The notes beneath the pieces are model-generated. The model had not been told where the DNA came from, ran no database searches, and saw only the letters and a program-made list of their open reading frames with translations. Both the position numbers and the translations under genes were made by a program. Positions 1 to 4,259 of a stretch of 9,575 nt of DNA are shown one piece after another (the first letter of the stretch is position 1; each line of letters begins with the position of its first letter). Source of the DNA: CAYUNN01 sp964607015 (lineage in GTDB: Bacteria > Patescibacteriota > Minisyncoccia > Minisyncoccales > JAGGXC01); assembly GCA_964607015.1 (NCBI GenBank), contig CAZSHN010000018.1, positions 1 to 9,575 on the forward strand, read 5' to 3'.

Positions 1-2
1 CT

Positions 3-113
3 TCTTATTTAGCAGAAGTGGCTAATTTATCTCCTGATGAATCAGAAGAAAGAGTGCTTACTCAGGCAAAGAATTTCTTTGAAAAAAGAGATTATTTCTT
101 GGATAGGGTTTGA
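3..113 (+). CDS. C-terminal end of an unidentified gene (partial)
   Basis: One frame is open from the window edge to a TGA at 111-113 and gives 36 residues, mostly helical and charged, including ESEERVLTQAKNFFEKRDYF. The other two forward frames hit stops within the first 24 bases, so this is the only possible continuation of a gene entering from the left. The composition looks like real coding sequence, and the promoter of the next gene starts shortly after the stop. I do not recognise the family; the tail is too short to place. Confidence 0.55.
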   Translation, partial: SYLAEVANLSPDESEERVLTQAKNFFEKRDYFLDRV

Positions 114-147
114 TTTTGAAATCACTGTCTTTTTTTATAAAAGTAGC

Positions 148-176
148 TTGACATCAATTTCTTTGTAATTTAAACT
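148..176 (+). promoter_or_regulatory. sigma-70 type promoter for the AbiE-like module
   Basis: A perfect -35 box TTGACA (148-153) is followed after exactly 17 bp by TAAACT (171-176), which matches 4 of 6 positions of the -10 consensus. The predicted start is near 183, giving a 5' leader of about 37 nt before the ATG at 220. No clear Shine-Dalgarno sequence precedes that ATG. Confidence 0.65.
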
Positions 177-178
177 GT

Positions 179-199
179 AGGTAACACTAGGCGTAACCT
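179..199 (+). promoter_or_regulatory. imperfect 21-bp palindrome, candidate AbiEi operator
   Basis: The outer arms AGGT and ACCT are perfectly complementary, and 7 of 10 base pairs across the 21 bp follow dyad symmetry around A189. The same stretch also contains GTAAC twice as a direct repeat (181-185 and 193-197, 12-bp period). It covers the predicted transcription start just downstream of the -10 box, where a repressor would block initiation. AbiEi proteins are known to repress their own promoter through repeat sequences, so autoregulation is a reasonable inference. Confidence 0.45.
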
Positions 200-219
200 T
201 TGGTTTAAATATTGATCTT

Positions 220-798
220 ATGAAAAAAGATGATATTTCAAAGATACTTCGATCCAAAAGAACAGTTTTCTCTTTCAAAGAGATTCTTTTGATGTCAAAG
301 AAAAAAAATCCTACTTTGTTAAAGAGAAGACTAAATTATTATATCAAAGAAGGGGAGCTTTATCCTATTCGAAAAGGCTTATATGCTAAGAATAAGGATT
401 ATAACAGGTATGAGCTAGCTACTAAAATTTATACCCCTTCCTATATTAGTTTTGAAACTGTTTTAGCTGAAGCAGGAGTTATTTTTCAATATTATGAAAG
501 AATTTTTATTGCCTCTTATTTAACCAGAGAGATAGCTGTGGATAAGCAAAAATATTCTTACAGGAAAATAAAGGATTCTATCTTAACTGACAATATTGGA
601 ATTGAGCATAAAAATAACTACGCCATTGCTACTCCTGAAAGAGCCTTTTTAGACATAGTTTATTTAAACAAAGACTATTATTTTGATAATTTTTCAGTTC
701 TCAATTGGGATAAGGTTTTTGAAATTCTTCCTATCTATTCGAACAAAAGAATGGAGAAAGAAATAAAAGATTATCAAAAGAAGAACAATGCTAGATAA
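220..798 (+). CDS. AbiEi-like antitoxin / transcriptional repressor of a type IV toxin-antitoxin system
   Basis: The 192-residue protein has the layout of the AbiEi antitoxin family. Residues 1-58 form a winged helix-turn-helix ending in LNYYIKEGELYPIRKGLYA, the typical 'basic wing then GLY' segment. PSYISFETVLAEAGVI (73-88) and YAIATPERAFLDIVYL (134-149) match the family's 'YISLESAL..G.I' and 'ATPEKALLDLLYL' blocks. Family members bind their own promoter and also neutralise the AbiEii toxin without forming a stable complex with it. The reading frame overlaps the downstream toxin gene by 11 nt, which supports translational coupling, and a promoter with a palindrome lies upstream. The start is the first ATG of the frame; it has no obvious Shine-Dalgarno. 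Alternative: a plain AbiEi-type transcriptional regulator. Confidence 0.82.
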   Translation: MKKDDISKILRSKRTVFSFKEILLMSKKKNPTLLKRRLNYYIKEGELYPIRKGLYAKNKDYNRYELATKIYTPSYISFETVLAEAGVIFQYYERIFIASYLTREIAVDKQKYSYRKIKDSILTDNIGIEHKNNYAIATPERAFLDIVYLNKDYYFDNFSVLNWDKVFEILPIYSNKRMEKEIKDYQKKNNAR

Positions 799-1489
799 AG
801 CTATTCACAAAAATATTTTAATTAAAATATTGAAAGATATTTATGCGAATAATTCTTTAGGGTCTCTTTTAGGTTTTAAAGGTGGTACAGCCGCTCATCT
901 TTTTTATAATCTTAATCGTTTCTCTGTTGATCTTGATTTTGACCTACTTGACGCAACTAAGGAAAAAGAAGTTTTTAGCAAAATAGAAAGTATAATTAAA
1001 AAATATGGCAAGATAAAAGAGAAAAGCAATAAGAAGTATACATTATTCTTCTTGCTTTCTTATTCTGAGGGATCAAAGAATATAAAAATAGAAATAAATA
1101 AGAGAAATTTTGATTCGCAGTATGAAGTTAAGGGTTATCTTGGCATTTCAATGCTGGTTATGAGAAAAGAAGACATGTTTGCCCATAAATTAGTGGCGAT
1201 GACTGAACGAAAAAAGACAGCTAGTCGCGATATTTTTGATGTTAATTTTTTCCTTAATGAGGAGTGGGGGGTTAATAAAGAGACTGTAGAGAAAAGAACA
1301 AGTATGGAATTTAATGATTATCTTAAGAAATGCATAGAATTTATAGAAAGTATTCCTGACAACAGATTATTGTCTGGCTTAGGAGATTTAATAGATGAAA
1401 GAAAAAAAATGACAATAAAGAAGAATCTTAAGAAAGAAACGATATTCTTACTTAGATTAATGTTAAAGAATGAAGAAAGTGGGGAATAG
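788..1489 (+). CDS. AbiEii-like nucleotidyltransferase toxin
   Basis: The 233-residue protein carries the DNA polymerase beta-like nucleotidyltransferase signature of AbiEii/AbiGii toxins: KGGTAAHLFY (31-40) followed by FSVDLDFDLL (45-54), giving the GG...DxD metal-binding motif with D48 and D50. A likely third acidic residue is E102 in KIEIN, and the later blocks FAHKLVAMTERKK (131-143) and SRDIFDVNFFL (146-156) match the family's conserved K and RD..D motifs. All four usual motif regions appear intact, so it is probably active. The best-studied relatives transfer nucleotides onto tRNA or other acceptors and stop growth, often on phage attack; the substrate here is unknown. The start codon lies inside the antitoxin gene (11-nt overlap) and the 3' end overlaps the next small gene by 20 nt. 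Confidence 0.85.
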   Translation: MLDKAIHKNILIKILKDIYANNSLGSLLGFKGGTAAHLFYNLNRFSVDLDFDLLDATKEKEVFSKIESIIKKYGKIKEKSNKKYTLFFLLSYSEGSKNIKIEINKRNFDSQYEVKGYLGISMLVMRKEDMFAHKLVAMTERKKTASRDIFDVNFFLNEEWGVNKETVEKRTSMEFNDYLKKCIEFIESIPDNRLLSGLGDLIDERKKMTIKKNLKKETIFLLRLMLKNEESGE

Positions 1490-1697
1490 TAAATATGTTT
1501 ATATGCTTAATGATGAAGATATTAAAAAATTAACTGAGGTTTTGACAACCAAAGATGAGTTATCTAAAGGATTGAGTGATTTGTCCGTGGAAGTAATTGG
1601 TAATAGAGAAGAAATAAAACCTTTAAAAGAAAATATTGGAAGATTAGAAAAAACAACTCAATCTTTGGTGTCTTCGGTAGATAAATTAGTTATTTAG
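1470..1697 (+). CDS. small coiled-coil protein encoded in the AbiE-like cluster
   Basis: A 75-residue protein whose frame starts inside the toxin gene (20-nt overlap). After KYVYMLNDEDIKKLTEVL, residues 24-75 show heptad-like spacing of Leu, Ile and Val (ELSKGLSDLSVEVI, IKPLKENIGRLEKTTQSLV), so a single amphipathic helix that oligomerises is likely. It ends at tandem TAG TAG stops (1695-1700). There is no signal peptide, membrane segment or known enzyme motif. M12 at 1503 is an alternative start; neither start has a good ribosome-binding site. I do not recognise a named family. Its position makes it a candidate third component or passenger of the toxin-antitoxin operon. Confidence 0.6.
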   Translation: MKKVGNSKYVYMLNDEDIKKLTEVLTTKDELSKGLSDLSVEVIGNREEIKPLKENIGRLEKTTQSLVSSVDKLVI

Positions 1698-1755
1698 TAG
1701 AAATTATTTTTTCATTTTAGCCTCTTCTTAAGAATAATTTTTTTAATTTAAGAAT

Positions 1756-1784
1756 TTGACTTTTGATGAAAATGAAGTTAATAT
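1756..1784 (+). promoter_or_regulatory. sigma-70 type promoter for the DeoR-like HTH gene
   Basis: TTGACT (1756-1761) and TAATAT (1779-1784) are separated by 17 bp. This is 5 of 6 at -35 and 4 of 6 at -10, with ideal spacing. The predicted start falls near 1791, exactly at the first base of a perfect palindrome. The 58 bases before it (1698-1755) are very AT-rich and hold TTCTTAAGAA followed by a T run but no convincing hairpin terminator. Confidence 0.55.
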
Positions 1785-1790
1785 TTATCC

Positions 1791-1805
1791 AGAATAGACT
1801 ATTCT
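1791..1805 (+). promoter_or_regulatory. perfect 15-bp palindrome (7+1+7), candidate operator
   Basis: AGAATAG and CTATTCT flank a single central A and are perfectly complementary. The element begins at the predicted transcription start of the HTH gene, a classical repressor position, and about 32 bp before its ATG. Seven-base half-sites around a short centre suit a dimeric winged-helix protein. The gene immediately downstream encodes such a domain, so autoregulation is the simplest inference. Confidence 0.5.
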
Positions 1806-1836
1806 TTAAGGTTTTAGGAGCGAAAAATAACTAAAA

Positions 1837-2523
1837 ATGGATAAGGAATATTTTGCAAAACTTACTTCCAGGCTTTATCGTCTGACATTGTTTTTTCCAC
1901 AGGCAGATCCAATAAAGTCTAAAATGAGAAAGTTAGGAACAGATGTCTTGTCTAACTTGATTTTTATTCTTGAAGGAGCTTTTTATAAATCCAAAGATAT
2001 TATTGATGATACAAAAAGGGACATTGAAACCCTTGATTCTTTTTTTGAAGTGGTGAAAGATTTTAATTGGGTTAAAGATTCAGAACTCTTGGAAATTAAA
2101 AAGGAATATAGTAAGATAGGGAAAGAATTGAAGAGGATTTCAGAGATTCAATCTATTGAAGCAGAAGAGGTTCCTCCTCTTCAAATTGAAGGAGAAAAAG
2201 AAGATCATTCTGAAGAAGTTGAAGAAGAGGAAGAAGGGATTGAACTTTCAGAACTTAATTCGAAGAAGAAGCCGAAAGAGAAAAAGAAAAAAGAGCCAGA
2301 AAAAAAGAAAGAAGTTGTTTCGAATGAAGAGCTTTTAGATCGACAGAAAAAAATATTGAACATTCTTAAAGAAAAAGATAAAGCTCAGGTTGGAGATTTC
2401 AAAGAAATTTTTCCCGATGTAAGCAAAAGAACTCTTAGAAGAGATTTTAAATATTTAACAGAGCAAGGTTTCCTGGAAAGAAGAGGGGAGAGGAATAATA
2501 CTTTTTACAAGGTGAAGAGTTGA
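1837..2523 (+). CDS. helical-domain protein with charged linker and C-terminal DeoR-like winged helix
   Basis: A 228-residue protein in three parts. Residues 1-105 are predicted helical (TSRLYRLTLFFPQADPIKSK near the start) and resemble, from memory, an uncharacterised N-terminal domain of CPR bacteria. Residues 109-158 are low complexity: an acidic run (117-134) followed by a lysine-rich run (142-158). Residues 168-226 form a DeoR-type winged helix: RQKKILNILKEK, then the recognition helix VSKRTLRRDFKYLTEQGFL and the wing ERRGERNNTFYKV. This last part matches the 'VS..TIRRDL..L...G.l.R' pattern of DeoR regulators, but the sugar-phosphate sensing domain usually found after it is absent and the order is reversed. 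It is therefore a DNA-binding regulator with unknown signal. AGGAG (1816-1820) lies 16 nt before the ATG, too far for normal pairing, and an in-frame TAA at 1828 rules out an earlier start. Confidence 0.75.
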   Translation: MDKEYFAKLTSRLYRLTLFFPQADPIKSKMRKLGTDVLSNLIFILEGAFYKSKDIIDDTKRDIETLDSFFEVVKDFNWVKDSELLEIKKEYSKIGKELKRISEIQSIEAEEVPPLQIEGEKEDHSEEVEEEEEGIELSELNSKKKPKEKKKKEPEKKKEVVSNEELLDRQKKILNILKEKDKAQVGDFKEIFPDVSKRTLRRDFKYLTEQGFLERRGERNNTFYKVKS

Positions 2524-2532
2524 TTGGGCTGG

Positions 2533-2613
2533 TAGGACGTGTTGTTAACGATAGGACATTGAATAATTGACTAGGACATTCAGTTAACAGCTAGGACATA
2601 ATGCTTTGTCCTA
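2533..2613 (+). repeat. array of TAGGACAT repeats, four direct and one inverted
   Basis: TAGGACGT starts at 2533, and TAGGACAT starts at 2552, 2572 and 2592, so the spacing is 19, 20 and 20 bp, about two helical turns. An inverted copy TGTCCTA occupies 2607-2613 and could form a 7-bp stem with the last direct copy. GTTAAC precedes two of the copies (2544-2549 and 2583-2588), and ATTGAC sits in the matching place before the third. The array fills nearly the whole gap between the HTH gene and the sigma factor gene. It may be a cooperative operator for the sigma factor gene, or a leftover multi-repeat end of a transposon; no transposase is visible here. The rest of the gap (2614-2651) holds only a weak AT-rich hairpin. 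Confidence 0.75.
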
Positions 2614-2651
2614 TTAATAACCAAACAAACTTTATTGTTTAAGCTATCTAT

Positions 2652-3170
2652 ATGGGTAATCCTAAAAAAGAATTTAGCAAAATGTATGACAGATATATCG
2701 ATAGAATATATCGATTTGTCCTGCTTAAGGTAGGCTCTGTTGAAATTGCTGAAGACTTAACCTCGGAAACATTTCTTAGAGGGTGGAGATTTTTTGAAAA
2801 AGAAGAAAAGGAAATAGATAATCCTCAAGCCTTTTTATATCAGATTGCTAAAAATCTTATTGCTGACTTTTATCGAAAAGAAGGAGGTGTTCAATTTGTA
2901 AGCGATGAAAACTTTCAAATCTCTGATCCAAAAGAAGATTTAGAGAAAAAGGCTAATCTTAACTCTGATTTTAGAGTTATTCAGCAGGCAATGGCTAATC
3001 TTAAAGAAGATTACCAAAATGTTATTGTTTGGCGCTATATTGACGATTTACCCATTAAAAAAGTGGCTACTTTGCTGGATAAGCCTGAAAACGCTACAAG
3101 GGTAACGATTCATAGAGCAATAAAGTCTTTAAAGAAAGAAATAGGGAAAAAAGACGTTAAATTAGGCTAA
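2652..3170 (+). CDS. ECF-family RNA polymerase sigma factor
   Basis: At 172 residues this has the usual length and two-domain plan of extracytoplasmic-function sigma factors. Region 2 spans about residues 8-76: YDRYIDRIYRFVLLKVGS, then EDLTSETFLRGWR, and the -10-recognising helix NPQAFLYQIAKNLIADFYRK. Region 4 spans about 112-164: MANLKEDYQNVIVWRYIDDL, then the helix-turn-helix IKKVATLLDKPENATRVTIH and RAIKSLKK, which reads the -35 element. Regions 1 and 3 are absent, as expected. It would direct RNA polymerase to envelope-stress or surface genes. A strong ECF-type promoter stands in front of the next gene, which encodes a membrane protein and likely regulator. I see no clear promoter or Shine-Dalgarno for the sigma gene itself; the TAGGACAT array lies just upstream. 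Confidence 0.92.
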   Translation: MGNPKKEFSKMYDRYIDRIYRFVLLKVGSVEIAEDLTSETFLRGWRFFEKEEKEIDNPQAFLYQIAKNLIADFYRKEGGVQFVSDENFQISDPKEDLEKKANLNSDFRVIQQAMANLKEDYQNVIVWRYIDDLPIKKVATLLDKPENATRVTIHRAIKSLKKEIGKKDVKLG

Positions 3171-3181
3171 AAGCCTTATTT
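3159..3181 (+). terminator. possible weak intrinsic terminator at the sigma factor stop codon
   Basis: AAATTAGGCT (3159-3168) and AGCCTTATTT (3172-3181) pair over 10 positions with one T-T mismatch around an AAA loop that contains the end of the TAA stop. The 3' arm is U-rich but the tract is broken (ATTTCTACT), so termination would be partial. It would help separate the sigma gene from the ECF promoter that follows. Confidence 0.3.
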
Positions 3182-3187
3182 CTACTA

Positions 3188-3211
3188 GATATCCGATATT
3201 AATCCGATATC
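3188..3211 (+). promoter_or_regulatory. dyad/direct-repeat element upstream of the ECF promoter
   Basis: ATCCGATAT occurs twice (3191-3199 and 3202-3210) with an 11-bp period, one helical turn. The 24-bp block begins and ends with GATATC and has 9 of 12 pairs in dyad symmetry. It sits only 3 bp upstream of the -35 box. It could be a binding site for an activator on the same helix face as the polymerase, or an RNA hairpin (GATATC and GAT arms, loop ATTA) at the 3' end of the sigma transcript. Confidence 0.45.
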
Positions 3212-3214
3212 AGG

Positions 3215-3240
3215 TGTAACATTTTCCCTCTTTTTGCGTC
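3215..3240 (+). promoter_or_regulatory. ECF-sigma-type promoter driving the DUF5667 gene
   Basis: TGTAAC (3215-3220) is followed after 16 bp of T/C-rich spacer by CGTC (3237-3240). An 'AAC' -35 with a 'CGTC' -10 and this spacing is the hallmark pattern of ECF promoters, and an ECF sigma gene lies immediately upstream. The predicted start is about 3246-3249, directly at the ATG (3250). The likely regulator is the adjacent sigma factor; that pairing is inference. Confidence 0.65.
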
Positions 3241-3249
3241 ATAACTACA

Positions 3250-4005
3250 ATGAAGGGTGAAACCGAACTAATTAAAGATTTGGAGAAGCTCAGAAACATC
3301 AAACCCAGAAAGGACTGGGTTGTTCTTACGAAGAAAGAAATTTTAGGTGAGTCAGAAGCACCGTCTTTTAATTTTTCAGGCGGATTTTCTTCTTTATTTG
3401 CTAGATATAAAGCAGCGACAGCAATGCTGGTTGTTGTTGGTTTGTTGTTAGGAACATTTGGTTTTGCGCAAACTGCTTTACCAGGAGATACTTTATATGT
3501 TCTTAAAAAAGCAACTGAAAAGACAAGACTTGCTCTTGCTCCAGAAAATGAAAGACCAAACCTTCAGTTAAGTTATGCTAATGAAAAGCTTGAGAATCTA
3601 GTTAGGATAGCTCAGACTAATCAAGTAAATAAGATTTCTCCTACTATTGATGAATATCAGAACAATCTTGCTCAAGCAACAGAAAGCTTGAGTCGTGTTA
3701 AGAAATCTGATATAGAAAGAGTTAAAGAGATTGTAGAAAGAACAAAAGAGATAGAAGAGAATAAAAGAAGAGCAGAAGTGTTGGGTGTGGTAATAGAGGA
3801 GAGTGAAGGGATTGATAAGGTAGTTGCTGAAATAAGTAAGGATGAAGAAGTAGCTAAAAAAGTGATAGAAGAAGAGATCGAAGAAATGGAAAGTAGGGTT
3901 CTTTTAGAGGAAGAAAAGAAGAACCTAGAAAAAATAAAAGAATATTATCAGGAAGGGAGATACGATCAGGCCCTTAGGCTTCTGATTTATCCACAGGAAA
4001 AGTAA
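3250..4005 (+). CDS. DUF5667-like single-pass membrane protein, probable anti-sigma factor or envelope sensor
   Basis: A 251-residue protein. Residues 1-53 are cytoplasmic and contain LEKLRNIKPRKDWVVLTKKE, a segment I recall in CPR proteins that sit next to ECF sigma factors. One transmembrane helix spans about 56-74 (TAMLVVVGLLLGTFGF). Right after it comes ALPGDTLYVLKKATEKTRLA (77-96), the signature opening of DUF5667, and then a long charged helical extracytoplasmic region up to the end, where IKEYYQEGRYDQALRLL resembles a TPR-like helix pair. Location after an ECF sigma gene and under an ECF promoter argues for sigma inhibition by the N-terminal tail with sensing outside. No zinc-binding HxxxCxxC motif of ZAS anti-sigma factors is present, so the mechanism would differ. 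The mRNA is nearly leaderless, so translation probably starts without a Shine-Dalgarno. Confidence 0.78.
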   Translation: MKGETELIKDLEKLRNIKPRKDWVVLTKKEILGESEAPSFNFSGGFSSLFARYKAATAMLVVVGLLLGTFGFAQTALPGDTLYVLKKATEKTRLALAPENERPNLQLSYANEKLENLVRIAQTNQVNKISPTIDEYQNNLAQATESLSRVKKSDIERVKEIVERTKEIEENKRRAEVLGVVIEESEGIDKVVAEISKDEEVAKKVIEEEIEEMESRVLLEEEKKNLEKIKEYYQEGRYDQALRLLIYPQEK

Positions 4006-4016
4006 GAATGAGCGTA

Positions 4017-4045
4017 TTGAAACTAAAGCAATAATTTAGTATATT
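4017..4045 (+). promoter_or_regulatory. strong housekeeping promoter of the S-layer-like gene
   Basis: TTGAAA (4017-4022) and TATATT (4040-4045) each match 5 of 6 consensus positions and are 17 bp apart, the best promoter in the window. It starts 11 bp after the stop of the preceding gene. The predicted start is near 4052. It is a sigma-70 type promoter, not an ECF one, so the surface protein is likely made constitutively at high level rather than under direct control of the neighbouring ECF factor. Confidence 0.7.
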
Positions 4046-4062
4046 TTTTATTATTGCCTATC

Positions 4063-4113
4063 ATCTTTCTTATACTGTTTCCAAGCAAAGCTTGGAGATA
4101 GTAAGAGAAAGGT
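4063..4113 (+). other. leader hairpin 1 (long, AAA loop)
   Basis: CCAAGC AAA GCTTGG (4081-4095) is a perfect 6-bp apex, and the stem continues outward for 18 more positions with one A-A mismatch (4072/4104) and several G-U pairs. There is no U tract after it, so it is not a terminator. It would begin roughly 11 nt from the predicted 5' end of the mRNA, where such stems protect against degradation. Confidence 0.65.
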
Positions 4114-4223
4114 CGATAAAACAAAACAAAGACAAAAAACAAATAACGCACCGAGGTCGATGCGTTATCAAAAAGAAAGCCGTGGCTTTATGGCTTCAAA
4201 GCTTTGGCCATAAGGTAGGTCGA
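4110..4223 (+). repeat. three dispersed AGGTCGA copies in the leader
   Basis: AGGTCGAT occurs at 4110-4117 and 4154-4161, and AGGTCGA at 4217-4223. The first is at the foot of hairpin 1, the second in the loop of hairpin 2, and the third in the bulge of hairpin 3. They could be protein-binding sites on the RNA, or could pair with each other through the self-complementary TCGA core. Confidence 0.55.
4143..4168 (+). other. leader hairpin 2
   Basis: ATAACGCA (4143-4150) and TGCGTTAT (4161-4168) form a perfect 8-bp stem around the 10-nt loop CCGAGGTCGA, which displays one of the three AGGTCGA copies. No U tract follows. Confidence 0.65.
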
Positions 4224-4232
4224 CTCGGCCAC
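4182..4232 (+). other. leader hairpin 3 (two-part stem)
   Basis: GTGGC (4182-4186) pairs with GCCAC (4228-4232), and TTATGGC (4188-4194) pairs with GCCATAA (4207-4213); the apical part CAAAGCTTTG is itself palindromic. A 14-nt bulge on the 3' side (4214-4227) carries AGGTCGACTCG. Alternative pairings exist (GCCG at 4179 with CGGC at 4226), so the fold could switch. Confidence 0.55.
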
Positions 4233-4259
4233 AAAAAGGTATAAACTAAAAATTAAATT

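Larger units (their letters stand above)
4052..4259 (+). promoter_or_regulatory. long structured 5' leader of the S-layer-like mRNA
   Basis: About 208 nt separate the predicted transcription start from the ATG. They contain three consecutive hairpins (4063-4113, 4143-4168, 4182-4232) joined by A-rich single strands, then an A/U-rich unstructured stretch up to the start codon. No reading frame of note and no usable Shine-Dalgarno (AAGG lies about 20 nt before the ATG) is present. Long stable leaders are known for other S-layer genes, where they lengthen mRNA life. I do not recognise a known riboswitch class. Confidence 0.6.

Noticed and set aside
1725..1744. Terminator after the small coiled-coil gene
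   Set aside because: TTCTTAAGAA followed by a T run is a 10-bp palindrome with no loop and only AT-rich pairs, too weak to call.
2156..2338. Lysine-rich open frame inside the HTH gene
   Set aside because: It is a frame shift of the GA-rich linker coding region. Its composition is explained by the purine tract and it has no ribosome-binding site.
2533..2613. CRISPR array
   Set aside because: Units are only 8 bp with about 12-bp intervals and there are no cas genes. Repeats and spacers are both far too short.
2623..2640. Hairpin AAACAA/TTGTTT before the sigma gene
   Set aside because: Six mostly A-T pairs are expected by chance in such AT-rich DNA, and no function fits.
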